DNA of 64,000 nt from Lacrimispora xylanisolvens (GTDB taxonomy: Bacteria > Bacillota > Clostridia > Lachnospirales > Lachnospiraceae). Shown here piece by piece: positions 18,623-28,539 of this stretch. The notes beneath the pieces were generated by a model. The model searched no databases. It saw only the letters and a program-made list of their open reading frames with translations, and was not told where the DNA came from. A program made the position numbers and the translations under genes. The stretch is taken from positions 1,612,001 to 1,676,000 of the forward strand of contig CP070896.1 of NCBI GenBank assembly GCA_017084465.1, given 5' to 3'. Each line of letters starts with the position of its first letter. Positions within the stretch are counted from its first letter, which is position 1.

Positions 18623-18772
18623 GTTAGTCATTTCTAACCGCATTTCAATATATCATACCTCAATATAACTGTCAACACCATCGTCATTTCATCAATCAGG
18701 TGAAACCTTATAAAACAGGTTGACAAATCTACTCGTTTTACAGTATACTTTTTTGAGTTAGCTCTCGCTAAC
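18623..18772. promoter_or_regulatory. Divergent promoter region with two GTTAG-N6-CTAAC operators
   Basis: The 234-base divergent region has GTTAG-TCATTT-CTAAC at 18623-18638, near the permease start, and GTTAG-CTCTCG-CTAAC at 18757-18772, near the binding-protein start. Identical half-sites and spacing point to one regulator acting on both directions. The half-site resembles DtxR/IdeR-type metal operators (TTAG...CTAA), so iron control is inferred. Confidence 0.6.
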
Positions 18773-18798
18773 CAATAATTTTAAAAGGAGAAATACAT

Positions 18799-19863
18799 TT
18801 GAATATCACTTGGAAAAAGCATTTTGCCGGCATATCACTGTCGGTTCTTATGGTTGCAGGATTAGTTGGATGTAACTCCAGCTCTGCCTCTTCCAATCCG
18901 GAAAAGACAACTCAAAAAACGGAGTCTGTGGATTCTCAGACTAACCAGCAGTCCAGTTCCGTCTCCTATCCCTTAACCGTATCCAACTACAGCATCAATG
19001 ATGGCAACTGGACATCTAAGCAGCAGGTTTTTTGAAGCAGCTCCCAAACGTGTGGTCGCAAACAACCAGTCCACAGCGGAACTGCTGATACGTCTGGGTC
19101 TGACAGACACCATGGCAGGCGTTGCCGCTCTTTACGGTGAAACCTCTGAAGATATTGCTGAAGAATTCTCAAGGATCCCCGTACTCGCCAATGGTTATGT
19201 TGGAAAAGAAGTAACTCTGGGAGCGAATCCCGATTTGATTATTGGACGTGGCGACTTGTTTGCGGATGCAGAATGGGGTGTGGGAAGCGTTGATGAATTA
19301 AATTCTTTGGGCATTCGTACTTACATCTTTAATACCTGCAAACGAGGCGCAACCGTTGACGCTTTGTTTCAGGATATAGAAGAGCTTGGTAAAATATTTA
19401 GTGTACAGGATCATGCTTTAGCATTTGCCGACAGCCTTCATTCCAGGATTAATCACTTAACTGATACGCTCTCAGGAGTTGCGCCGCAGCTTACTTATGC
19501 CTATGTATCCTACAGCGATGGAGACCTTTCCGTTTATTCAGCAACCTCTGATACCTTTCAGAATGATGCGTTAAATATGATAAATCTGGATAATGCTTTT
19601 AAAATGCAGCCGGTGAGATCACACTGGAGCAGCTTGTCTCAACCAATCCTGATGTTCTATTGATATCTCGTTACGCAGGGGGCCCGGAGGCAGAAAAATC
19701 CGTTGAGGAAATTTATAAGATGCCTGCACTTCAGTCACTTTCTGCAGTTTCAAACAAGCAGATATACATTATAGACTTTAGTCAGTTCTGGGGTTATAGT
19801 TATCAGATTTTAGACGGAGTGGAACGGCTTGCATCGGATATGTACCCGGATCTTATCAACTGA
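18799..19863 (+). CDS. Iron-siderophore/cobalamin-type ABC substrate-binding lipoprotein (frame interrupted twice)
   Basis: FecB/BtuF-type binding protein on the outer membrane face. TTG start at 18799, eight bases after AAGGAG. Signal peptide with lipobox LVGC, Ser/Thr/Gln-rich linker, then RVVANNQSTAELLIRLGLTDTMAGVA, the usual start of the family fold, NPDLIIGRGDLF, and a C-terminal SQFWGYSYQILDGVERLA. Frame breaks occur at the six-T run near 19030 (five expected) and near 19600, where one A added to AAAA restores FKNAAGEITLEQLV. The repaired length is about 354 residues. Confidence 0.88.
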
Positions 19864-19887
19864 CGCCTCTATGGCAGTCAGTTGATA
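19854..19887. terminator. Bidirectional terminator between convergent genes
   Basis: Perfect inverted repeat TATCAACTGAC / GTCAGTTGATA with a 12-base loop, overlapping the stop of the binding-protein gene and lying between it and the convergent glucosidase gene. Followed by AAAA on the plus strand, so termination strength is uncertain. Confidence 0.5.
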
Positions 19888-19909
19888 AAATCCGGGAGAT
19901 TCTAATTAA

Positions 19910-21574
19910 CTAAAATAACAGTACCAGCACCTGATAACCCTTTAGGAATAGCTTCTTCCCATCTTCTCTTACCGTCTCGTAATTATTAAGCAGGAGTTTC
20001 CGGTAGGGCTCCTCCAGATCTACTTCCTGTTCTTCCATTTTAAAGTTTCCTATGACAAGAATCCTCTCATGTTCCCCGCTTCTATAGTAGGCCATCAGCC
20101 GTTCCATTTCTAAATATGCGGGTGTCAGCTGACCATAAACAAGGGTATCTTTATATTCCTCATTCTTTCTTAGGGCAATCAGCTTTTTGTAAAAGTGAAA
20201 AACGGAATCAGGATCTGCAGACTGATGATGCAGATTAATGGAGGGATAGTCCTCACTGACCGGAAGCCAGGCAGTTCCTGTGGTGAATCCGGCATTCTCA
20301 CTGTCGTCCCATTGGAAGGGTACCCTTGCATTATCACGGCTGTAGCGTTTTACAGCCTCCAAAGCCTGTTCCTTTGACAAACCATTTTCAATTGCCACCT
20401 GGTATTCTTCTAATGTGGAAATGTCGTCATACTGGTCAATGCTTTCAAAGGAGACATTCTCCATACCTATTTCCTGCCCCTGATAGATGAAGGGCATTCC
20501 TTTCAACAGAAAATACAAAGCTGCCAGCATCTTTTTTGCAGCATCGGAACACTCTCCCTCAGGAATATATCTGCTTACCCCCCTTGGTTCATCGTGATTC
20601 TCAATGATATTAGAAAGAAAACCGATCCCCTCCGCTCTTTCCTGGCTGTCGAAGCAACACTTTCTGTAATTGTCGGGAGTAACAGGACTATTGTCATACC
20701 AGCCTTTTTCACTTGCCCCGAATACAGTCTGGCTGAAATCAAAGATGCTGGAAAAGCATCCGTCTTCCCCTATAAAATCACACAATTCTTCCTTTTTCTC
20801 ATTAAAGACTTCACCTACGGTAAAGGCATCATATTTTTGAAAGGTGGCATCCCTCATTTCCTTTAAAAAATCCATAACACCTTTATTTTCTTTTAGCATC
20901 AGCCTGCAGTCCGCCAGTCCGTCCTCCCGGTCAGGCTCATAATCATGAAAAGGAAGGGCCTTTTTAATATTCATAATGGCATCAATCCGAAATCCTGCAA
21001 TACCTTTTTCCAGCCACCAGTTTATCATGTCGTAGATTTCTTTTCGCACCACCGGGTTTTCCCAGTTTAGATCCGGCTGCTTTTTATGGAAAAGATGAAG
21101 GTAATAAAGGCCGGTATCCCCTATTTGTTCCCATGCACTTCCTCCGAAATAGGACCGGATATTAGAAGGCTCTTTCCCGTCTTTTCCTTCCCTGATGTAA
21201 AAGTAATCACCATATTCGCCTTTCGGATCTTTCAAAGCCTTCTGAAACCATTCATGTTCATCGGAGCAATGGTTCACCACTAAATCAAGAAGGACGTAGA
21301 GATTCCTTTTTGCTTCATCAATCAGTTCCTGCAAATCCTCCATGGTACCAAACCGGGGATCAATCTCATAGTAATTGGAAATATCATATCCCTGATCTGC
21401 AAAGGGGGACTGATAGATCGGTGATAGCCAGATAATATCAATACCAAGCTCCTTTAAGTAATCCAGTTTTGAAATCACGCCTCTTAAATCTCCTATGCCA
21501 TCTCCGTTGGTATCGCGAAAGCTTTTCGGATAGATCTGATAGGCAACCTTATCATGCCACCATTGTTTTTTCAT
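19910..21574 (-). CDS. GH13 alpha-glucosidase (Ala after the nucleophile)
   Basis: 554 residues, oligo-1,6-glucosidase/alpha-glucosidase group, predicted cytoplasmic. A (beta/alpha)8 barrel starting WWHDKVAYQIYPKSF, region I DLVVNHCSDEHEWF, nucleophile Asp198 in GFRIDAIMN, acid/base Glu in TVGEVFNEK and the third acid in IENHDEPR. The residue after the nucleophile is Ala199, not the Val linked to alpha-1,6 specificity in isomaltases, so alpha-1,4 preference is possible. Last gene of the alpha-glucoside operon, 19 bases after a paralogue with Val. Confidence 0.93.
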   Translation of the reverse strand: MKKQWWHDKVAYQIYPKSFRDTNGDGIGDLRGVISKLDYLKELGIDIIWLSPIYQSPFADQGYDISNYYEIDPRFGTMEDLQELIDEAKRNLYVLLDLVVNHCSDEHEWFQKALKDPKGEYGDYFYIREGKDGKEPSNIRSYFGGSAWEQIGDTGLYYLHLFHKKQPDLNWENPVVRKEIYDMINWWLEKGIAGFRIDAIMNIKKALPFHDYEPDREDGLADCRLMLKENKGVMDFLKEMRDATFQKYDAFTVGEVFNEKKEELCDFIGEDGCFSSIFDFSQTVFGASEKGWYDNSPVTPDNYRKCCFDSQERAEGIGFLSNIIENHDEPRGVSRYIPEGECSDAAKKMLAALYFLLKGMPFIYQGQEIGMENVSFESIDQYDDISTLEEYQVAIENGLSKEQALEAVKRYSRDNARVPFQWDDSENAGFTTGTAWLPVSEDYPSINLHHQSADPDSVFHFYKKLIALRKNEEYKDTLVYGQLTPAYLEMERLMAYYRSGEHERILVIGNFKMEEQEVDLEEPYRKLLLNNYETVREDGKKLFLKGYQVLVLLF

Positions 21575-21592
21575 TCTATTTCTCCATTCAGG

Positions 21593-23276
21593 TTATTTCT
21601 TTTGCAGGTAATAGGCTGCCGCTTCGTAGGGTAGCAGCCGGCTATGTCTTTGTTGCAAAGAGTCATTGTAGTTATGAATCAGACACATTGCATCCTCTCT
21701 GAAAAATTCTTCTGGTAAGGATACAGCTGCCTCCTCATCAGAAAAATTGCAAATCACCAGCAGTCGTTGTTCTCCCAGACTTCGCAGATAGGCAAATACC
21801 CGGGTGTCCTCTTTCATAATCAGTTCATAATTTCCATAAACAATAATCTCATAATTCTTCCGAAGCTCAATCAGCTTCCTGTAATAATGAAACACAGAGT
21901 TTTCATCTGCCAGTTCTTTTTTCCGCATTAATTTCAATATAATTAGGGTTTACGGATATCCAGGGCACTGCATCGGTAAATCCGGCTTCCGGTCCATCAT
22001 TCCACTGCATGGGAGTCCTTGCATGATCCCTGCTTTTGCTTCTTAAATACCTCATCATGGTTTCATGGTCTACAAGGCCTTTTCCAGTAAGCTCTTTATA
22101 TGCATTGAGGCTTTCAATATCACGAAACTGGGACATTTCTGTAAATGGATAATTGGTCATCCCCAATTCCTCTCCCTGATAAATATAGGGAGTCCCTCTC
22201 ATCATATGAAGACAGGTTGCCAGCATCTTGGCGGAAACCTCTCTGTAACGGCTGCTGTCGTCACCAAATCGGGAAACGGCTCTTGGCTGGTCATGATTAT
22301 CCCAGTATAAGCTGTTCCAGGCATCGTCTCCCAGTTCCTCCTGCCATCTGGAGAGTATTCGTTTTAACCGCAGCAGATCCGGCTTTTTATCCGTCCACTT
22401 TAGCAGTTCTCCGTCTCCCTCCACATGTTCAAAGTGGAAGACCATATTTAATTCCTGTTCTCCGGAACCTGCATATTTTCTGGCTTCCTCCACCGTAACC
22501 CCTGCTGTCTCACCGACTGTCATCAAATCGTATTTAGACAAAACCTTTTCATTCATTTCTTTTAAATAGGTATGAACCTTTGGTCCGTGGACTGCATAGG
22601 GTGAAAAATCCCCATAAAGCCCTCCCCTCACTTCTCCGTCTGGAAAAGTGGGCGTCTTGGATATCATACTGATTACATCCATTCGAAAACCATCGATCCC
22701 TTTTCTGCACCACCAGTCCATCATTTCAAAAACTTCATTTCTGACAGCCTCATTCTCCCAGTTTAAATCAGGCTGCTTTGGGGAGAACAAATGAAGGTAA
22801 TACATGCCGGTTTTCTCATCTTTTTCCCATGCAGAACCTCCAAAACAGGAACCCCAGTTGTTGGGCGGATCTTTCTCTCCCTTTCCCTCTCTCCAGATGT
22901 AATAATCCCGGTAAGGATTCTCCTTGCTGCTTCGGCTCTCCAGGAACCACGGATGCTCATCAGAGGTATGATTCACCACCAGGTCCATAATAATTCTGAT
23001 TCCATTTTCATGGGCCTCTTTTAACAAATCATCAAAATCATTCATGGTTCCGAACTCCTCCATAACCTTTTTGTAATCACTGATGTCATATCCATTATCA
23101 TCGTTGGGGGATTGATAGACAGGTGACAGCCAGATTACATCAATTCCCAATAGTTTTAAATAGGAAAGCTTCTGCCTGATCCCGTTTAAGTCGCCAATCC
23201 CATCTCCGTTGCTGTCTTTAAAACTTCTGGGATAAATCTGATATACAATTGCCTCTTTCCACCATTTTCGTTCCAT
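21593..23276 (-). CDS. GH13 oligo-1,6-glucosidase-like enzyme (frame interrupted)
   Basis: About 561 residues when repaired. WWKEAIVYQIYPRSFKDSNGDGIGDL, region I DLVVNHTSDEHPWF, nucleophile Asp200 in GFRMDVISMISK, acid/base Glu in TVGETAG, and DNHDQPRAVSRFG. Val201 after the nucleophile is the residue associated with alpha-1,6 bonds in oligo-1,6-glucosidase and isomaltase, and trehalose-6-phosphate hydrolases also carry it. The frame breaks at the six-T run 21918-21923 (five expected), joining INAEK to ELADENSVFHYYRKL. Lies after the MalG-type permease gene. Confidence 0.9.
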
Positions 23277-23292
23277 CTCAGACTCCTTTCCA

Positions 23293-24158
23293 TTATTTAA
23301 TTGCCCCTTCTACCATTCCCTGTATAATCTGCCTCTGGGCACATAAAAACAGAATCACAATGGGAATCATGGCGAGAAATGCGGCTGCCAGGATTAAATC
23401 CCACTGCTTGACATAGGAACCTACAAAGCTGCTCACTGCAACAGGCAGGGTTTTGATTCTTCCATTGAGCCCCAGCATCAGGGAAGGAAGAAGGTAATCG
23501 TTCCAGATCCAGATTCCATTTAGAATCAGCACAGTCATCTGCACAGGCTTTAACAGCGGAAAAACGATCTGGAAAAATGTATTTTCCGGACTGCAGCCAT
23601 CAATCCATGCTGCCTCTTCCAGTTCTTTTGGAATTCCCTTTATAAATCCATGAAGAATAAACACAGATAAGGAGCCTCCAAATCCCAGATAGGCAGTAAT
23701 GATACCGGTATAACTGCTTAACAAAGGAATTCCTGTAAATTCAGATACCTTGCGAAACGTAGACAAAAGAGGAAGCATAACTACCTGAAACGGGATAACC
23801 ATGGATGCCACAAACATCATGAAAATCAACTGGGACCATTTTGTCTTGTTCCGAACCAGCACCCATGCCGCCATGCTGGAAATAAGGTCAGTAAAACCAG
23901 ACTGACTGTGGTGATATATAAGGAACTTCCAAAGGATTTCCAATAGCTGAAATTCTGGTTGCCGATCACATTTTTTAAGTTAACAAACAATTGTCCCCAG
24001 TCGGACGGAGGTGCAATAGGGCTGATTACAATATCTGCACTTTTTTTCGCTGCATTAAATACCACAAGAATAAAAGGAGACAGCACAGTCAGTGACAGTA
24101 TGAGACCAATCAGCTCAGGAATCAGATGTTTTGACTGCCTCCCGGTAATTTCTTTCAT
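23293..24158 (-). CDS. Carbohydrate ABC transporter permease, MalG type (frame interrupted)
   Basis: CUT1 permease of about 288 residues. An N-terminal hydrophobic span (LIGLILSLTVLSPFILVVFNAAK) and the EEAAWIDGCSPENTF loop that docks the ATPase are seen. The frame breaks near 23878-23885: adding one base to TTT restores LLTLFSSMAAWVLVRNK. The start overlaps the stop of the MalF-type partner by four bases. It serves the alpha-glucoside operon with two GH13 enzymes downstream. No ATPase is encoded here. Confidence 0.88.
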
Positions 24159-25195
24159 AGTTCCACCTCCCTTTTCTTACTGATGGAAACCTGGGTAAGT
24201 GATACAGCTGCCAGAATGAGAAAGAAAACCACTGCCTTTGTCTGCCCTTCTGCATATCTGTTTCTTGCAATCGCCGTATTATAAATATTAAGGGCCAGAA
24301 ACTCCGTGGAAGCAACTGCCTTTGCTCCCAGAATCCGGCTGGGCGCTCCGTTTGTAATGGCATAGTTTAAATCAAACTGTTTAAAGGAATTGACCAGGGT
24401 AAGAAAGATACAAACCGTGAAAGTATTGGCAATCATAGGCAGCTTAATATGTAAGAGAGTTTTTAACGCTCCTGCCCCGTCTACAGCCGACGCCTCCAGA
24501 ATATCTCTTGGAACTCCCTGAAGACCGGTAACATAAATCATCATAATATAACCGGCATACTGCCATGTACTGACAATGAGAATTGCAAAAAATGCCAGAT
24601 TGGGACTGGTCAGCATGGAAACACTTCCTGCCACCACGCTTGTAAACACTTTATTAAAGATAAACTGCCACACATATCCCAGTACGATTCCTCCGATTAA
24701 GTTAGGGAGAAAAAAGGAAGCTCTGTAGAAATTCCTTCCCTTTACCCCTGAGGTGCATAAAATTGCCAGGAAAAACGCGGCTATATTGACAGATATCATA
24801 TTAAAGACCGTAAATAAAAATGTAATTAACAGCGAATATAAATAATCCGGAGCATGAAACATCTGCCCATAATTCTTAAGACCAACAAACTGGGTAAACT
24901 TAATTCCATTCCAGTCTGTAAATGAATAAAAAATGCCAAATATAAAAGGGATCAGCACGGTTATGAAAAAAGCGCCTATGAGAGGCAGCAGAAATAAACC
25001 ATTTACAATCACCCTGTGCTTTTTTCCAGGAACCAGATAAAGACTAATCACAAGCAGAAGCAGCCCGCCTGCAAGTAATGGACCCCTTCCCCCAAAATCC
25101 CTGTTGTAAATATCAAAATACAGCCCGCAGCAAACCATCGCTGCACCTATCGCTGCCGGCAGATATGTCGTTATCTTTTTTGCTTTTCCCTCCAT
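24155..25195 (-). CDS. Sugar ABC transporter permease, MalF type
   Basis: 346 residues, longer at the N-terminus than most MalF-like permeases: two extra hydrophobic segments (IGAAMVCCGLYFDIY, GPLLAGGLLLLVISLYLV) precede the usual LPLIGAFFITVLIPFIFGIFY span. The ATPase-docking loop is EASAVDGAGALKTLLHIKLP. ATG preceded by AAGGAGAAG. Intact frame. Downstream of the binding-protein gene with a stem-loop between them. Confidence 0.92.
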   Translation of the reverse strand: MEGKAKKITTYLPAAIGAAMVCCGLYFDIYNRDFGGRGPLLAGGLLLLVISLYLVPGKKHRVIVNGLFLLPLIGAFFITVLIPFIFGIFYSFTDWNGIKFTQFVGLKNYGQMFHAPDYLYSLLITFLFTVFNMISVNIAAFFLAILCTSGVKGRNFYRASFFLPNLIGGIVLGYVWQFIFNKVFTSVVAGSVSMLTSPNLAFFAILIVSTWQYAGYIMMIYVTGLQGVPRDILEASAVDGAGALKTLLHIKLPMIANTFTVCIFLTLVNSFKQFDLNYAITNGAPSRILGAKAVASTEFLALNIYNTAIARNRYAEGQTKAVVFFLILAAVSLTQVSISKKREVEL

Positions 25196-25238
25196 ACGAC
25201 TTCTCCTTTATCTCTGCTTTGACGTTAAATATGGATAT

Positions 25239-25257
25239 GGGCGGCTATTGGCCGCCC
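25239..25257 (-). other. Intergenic stem-loop after the binding-protein gene
   Basis: GGGCGGC-TATTG-GCCGCCC, a perfect 7-base GC stem just after the binding-protein stop, with no T tract. Such stems commonly protect the upstream mRNA and raise binding-protein output relative to permeases. Confidence 0.55.
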
Positions 25258-25264
25258 AACCCGG

Positions 25265-26612
25265 TTATTTTTTCACATAGTCTGCAATGGCAGTCTGCAT
25301 CATGTTTACAAATCCGTCTTTGTCAATCTCTCCTTTTGCATACAGCTCAAACACTTTACCAGTCGCATTCATGGAAATTCCTTCCGGCATCTTGGTCCAT
25401 TGCCAGGAATAGGTGTTTCCTGCATCCACATAGGTCTTTAAACTCATGGCCAAAGGTGTCCCCGGACTAACTTTACAGGTGGTATAAGGTGAAATCATAC
25501 CGCAGTCGCTTACCAGACATTCCTGTCCTTCTTCTGTCAGGGCAAGTTCTTTTAAGAAAGCCTTGCATGCATCGATGTTCGTGCCTTTATTATAAACAGC
25601 CCACCAGGATGGACAGTCTGCAAGAACACCCTTCATCTCTTCCTTTGTAAATGCCAGAGGAGCGATTCCACATTCAAACTTCACACTATAATCAGGAAGA
25701 GAGGGATCAATCCAGTTCCCCTGGGTGATAAATGCAGTCTTTCCCTGTGCCCACAGAGCCAGCTGATCGTCATATGTTCCGGAAATCAGAGTATTCTTAT
25801 CCGAATAATCAAACAGGAGCTTCATGAAATCTGCAAACTGTCCAAGACGATCTGTGTCCGTCTTTCCGGATTTTAACTGATCAATATAAGTGGTGTCCCC
25901 TCTCTTTAACCCGCCTGATAAATAGTAACCAAACAGATGGTTTCCTGTTGACCAGTACATCTGACCGGATTCAGCTGCAACCGAGCATACAGCGGACAGT
26001 CCCAGCTCTCCCTTTTTTTGATCAATGGCCTCAAAAGCCTTCTTAAACCCGTCATAATTGGTAAGAGAAGCGGGATCGATTCCTGCTGCCTTTAAAACGT
26101 CTTTATTATATGTAATACCATACCCTTCTACTGCATAAGGAAATCCTACGGTTTTTCCATCCTCTGATTTAAAACCAAACTCTGTCTGGGAAGCCCATTC
26201 CTCCCCGCTTAAGTCGGTCATATAATCCTTCCAGGTCTGATAATCTCCTTCGCCGCCAAATACAAATAAATCCGGCATATTGCCTGCTGCCAAGTATCCC
26301 TTCATGGTTCCATTGATGTCAACTCCCCCTCCAAGGGACTCAATTACAACCTCCTGACCGGTCTTCTCCTGATACTTTTTAGCAAATGCCTTTAAGGGTT
26401 CGTCGATTTCGATTTTTCCGTTCACAATTCGAATCGCCTGTCCCCCCTGACTTAGCCTGGCTCTGGCTCTGGCTTTCGCTCTTGCTGTCTGCAGACTGGC
26501 TTCCTGAAGAGGCGGCCACAGTTCCATCTGACTGTGCGCTCTTTCCACAACCTGCAAGTGACAAAACTGCCGCTGCCCCTGCCATCGCCATAACCCATAA
26601 GTATTTCTTCAT
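25265..26612 (-). CDS. Extracellular alpha-glucoside-binding lipoprotein (frame interrupted)
   Basis: CUT1 substrate-binding protein, about 448 residues repaired. ATG 26612 follows GGAGGG and starts MKKYLWVMAMAG with lipobox SLAGC, then a long Ser/Gln/Lys linker. Mature motifs are FAKKYQEKTGQEVVIESLGGG, GNMPDLFVFGGEGDY and FITQGNWIDPS. The frame breaks at a run of six C (plus strand, 26444-26449), where five are expected, joining KSGG to QAIRIVNGKIEIDEPLK. First gene of the alpha-glucoside operon. An 18-base palindrome overlaps its promoter region. Confidence 0.88.
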
Positions 26613-26671
26613 AATATACCCTCCATTATAAAATATGCTGTCAAAAAGTGATATTTTAATAAATATATTGT

Positions 26672-26689
26672 AACTTATGCGCATAAGTT
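26672..26689 (-). promoter_or_regulatory. LacI-type operator ahead of the alpha-glucoside operon
   Basis: AACTTATGCGCATAAGTT is a perfect 18-base palindrome with a central CG, as LacI/GalR operators have. It lies 60 bases upstream of the binding-protein start and abuts a TACAAT -10-like hexamer. The nearest LacI-family gene is at 28.5 kb; which regulator binds is not known. Confidence 0.6.
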
Positions 26690-26756
26690 CTATATAAAGT
26701 ATATTAGCACTTTATGGAGGATATAACAAGAGTTTTTTTATTGATTTTCCAAATAG

Positions 26757-26785
26757 AAAAAACGGCAGTTTTAAAAACCGCCGTT
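26757..26785 (-). terminator. Terminator of the peptidase E gene
   Basis: AACGGCGGTTTT / AAAACTGCCGTT stem followed by TTTTTC on the minus strand, about 35 bases after the peptidase stop. Confidence 0.8.
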
Positions 26786-26818
26786 CATTGATGATACACT
26801 GCCAGGTTGACCCGGAGT

Positions 26819-27433
26819 TCAGTTTCTTTTAATTGCTATTTCTTCACCGCTGACCGCAATCGCTTCATGATTGCTAATGGGAGTCAGGTTTAATACGGAA
26901 GAATAGGTGTCCACTATTTTCTGCCCGATTTTCTTAAAAGGTGAATTGGTATAGTGGGGAACCGTATAAAAATCCACCAGACCTAACGCATCAAAATTTT
27001 CTAAGTCAGGTGCTTTTTCTGCTGAATCCATTCCTTTTGCATATTCTATGTTTGCAGATGCGACCATTGCCCCTGCAGATTCGCCGATATACAGTTTTCC
27101 GGCATTTACTTCATCAATAATTATTTGATCTGCACCGCTTTTTTTCAATTCCTGCAACAAGAAGAATGTGTTGCCTCCTGTCACATAAATAAAATCGTTG
27201 TTTTTTATTTTGGCGGTAATTTCAGCAGCTGGAGTGGCTGATATATCCAACTCCTCAATAATCAGCCCCATCTTTTCAAGAGCCTTTCTTCCTTCCTTTA
27301 CATAAAATACAACCTTTTCCGTTTTGCTTGCAGTGGGAATAAAGGTGACTGTTTTTCCGTTTAAATCTTTCTCAAAGTCTGCAAATATGTCAGCTACATC
27401 ACTAAAGGATGATGCCAAAAATAATTTTTTCAT
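26819..27433 (-). CDS. Peptidase E-like (family S51) protein
   Basis: 204 residues with a class I glutamine amidotransferase-like fold. The nucleophile Ser lies in KLYIGESAGAMVAS after a DFIYVTGGNTFFLLQEL strand-loop, as in Asp-dipeptidase PepE. VPHYTNSPF holds the likely catalytic His. Probably a cytosolic dipeptidase. Divergent from a WYL-domain regulator that may control it. Confidence 0.9.
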   Translation of the reverse strand: MKKLFLASSFSDVADIFADFEKDLNGKTVTFIPTASKTEKVVFYVKEGRKALEKMGLIIEELDISATPAAEITAKIKNNDFIYVTGGNTFFLLQELKKSGADQIIIDEVNAGKLYIGESAGAMVASANIEYAKGMDSAEKAPDLENFDALGLVDFYTVPHYTNSPFKKIGQKIVDTYSSVLNLTPISNHEAIAVSGEEIAIKRN

Positions 27434-27526
27434 AATCCATTTAATCCTTTCTTTATGATCTTGAATCCAGTATAATCTATAATGGTGTCAAATAGTGAAA
27501 CCATTTAATTGAAAAGAGGAAATGCC

Positions 27527-28474
27527 ATGAATAAATCCCAGCGGCTTAATGATATGATGATATACCTCAATGATAAAAAGTCATTTAACTTAAAAAACAT
27601 CATGGACCGATACTCCATATCCAAAAGTACAGCACTTCGGGATATTCAGTCCTTAGAAGAATCAGGTATGCCAATTTACTCTACATCTGGACGAAATGGC
27701 TGCTATGGGATTCTTCCCAACCGTCTGCTATCCCCCATTGTTTTTACCATTGATGAGGTTCATGCCTTGTACTTTGCCATGCAAACCCTAAACGCTTATC
27801 AGTCCACCCCGTTCCACTTAAATGTTAAAAAACTAAAACAAAAGTTTGAAGGGTGCATATCAGAAGAGCGAATACAAAAGCTACGGAGAATGGAATTGAT
27901 TTTTAGCCTGGGAAGTTACCAGAATAAAAATGAATGCAGCTGTTTAGAAGAGATTTTGAACATGGCCATTGAGGAACGGGTGTGCGAAATAACCTACCAA
28001 AAGAAAGAAATTATAAATCAGTATTACGTTCAGTTTTTTGACATAACCTCTGCCTATGGACAATGGTATGCCACCGCCTACAATTTTCAGACAAAAAGAC
28101 CGCAAGTGTTCCGGTGCGATAAAATTCATTCTGTAAATTCCTGTGATCAATATTTGCCAAGGCCGCTTTCTGAATTGCTTATTCCAGTAAAAGAGATGTT
28201 CAGAGAGAAAGGTGCTGTTGACTTTGAAGTTGGGATTTCTGCAAGAGGTGCGGATATATTCTATAAGGAACATTATCCGTCTATGGAGCTGTTCCATGAA
28301 AATGGGAAGAATTATATAAGAGGCTTTTATAACAAAGGGGGAAGAAACGTTTATTGCAAATTATTTTATTGCCTACGGAGAGAATATTTTATCGATTCAG
28401 CCAAATTCCTTGAAGATGATGGTTTTGGAACAATTGGAAAGGATAAAAAGCCACCTGCAAAAGAATTCCCCTGA
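27527..28474 (+). CDS. HTH/WYL-domain transcriptional regulator (YafY type)
   Basis: About 315 residues. The N-terminal helix-turn-helix (SQRLNDMMIYLNDKKSFNLKNIMDRYSIS, then KSTALRDIQSLEESG) is of the DeoR/HTH_11 type. The middle WYL domain includes VCEITYQKKE and YGQWYATAYNFQTKRPQVFRCDKI, with a WCX-like C-terminal part. ATG 27527 is chosen because AGAGGA precedes it; a TTG six codons upstream overlaps the ribosome site. WYL domains often bind nucleic acid or small ligands. Target unknown; the divergent peptidase gene is the obvious candidate. Confidence 0.88.
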   Translation: MNKSQRLNDMMIYLNDKKSFNLKNIMDRYSISKSTALRDIQSLEESGMPIYSTSGRNGCYGILPNRLLSPIVFTIDEVHALYFAMQTLNAYQSTPFHLNVKKLKQKFEGCISEERIQKLRRMELIFSLGSYQNKNECSCLEEILNMAIEERVCEITYQKKEIINQYYVQFFDITSAYGQWYATAYNFQTKRPQVFRCDKIHSVNSCDQYLPRPLSELLIPVKEMFREKGAVDFEVGISARGADIFYKEHYPSMELFHENGKNYIRGFYNKGGRNVYCKLFYCLRREYFIDSAKFLEDDGFGTIGKDKKPPAKEFP

Positions 28475-28493
28475 ATGAGGCGTCAAAGAAAGA

Positions 28494-28518
28494 GGGATTG
28501 GTCAATTTGGTCAATCCC
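28494..28518. terminator. Hairpin between convergent regulator genes
   Basis: GGGATTG / CAATCCC stem with an 11-base loop lies between the WYL gene (plus) and the LacI gene (minus). No clear T tract on either strand, so terminator function is tentative. Confidence 0.4.
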
Positions 28519-28539
28519 CCCTATTCCGCAGCGGAAACT

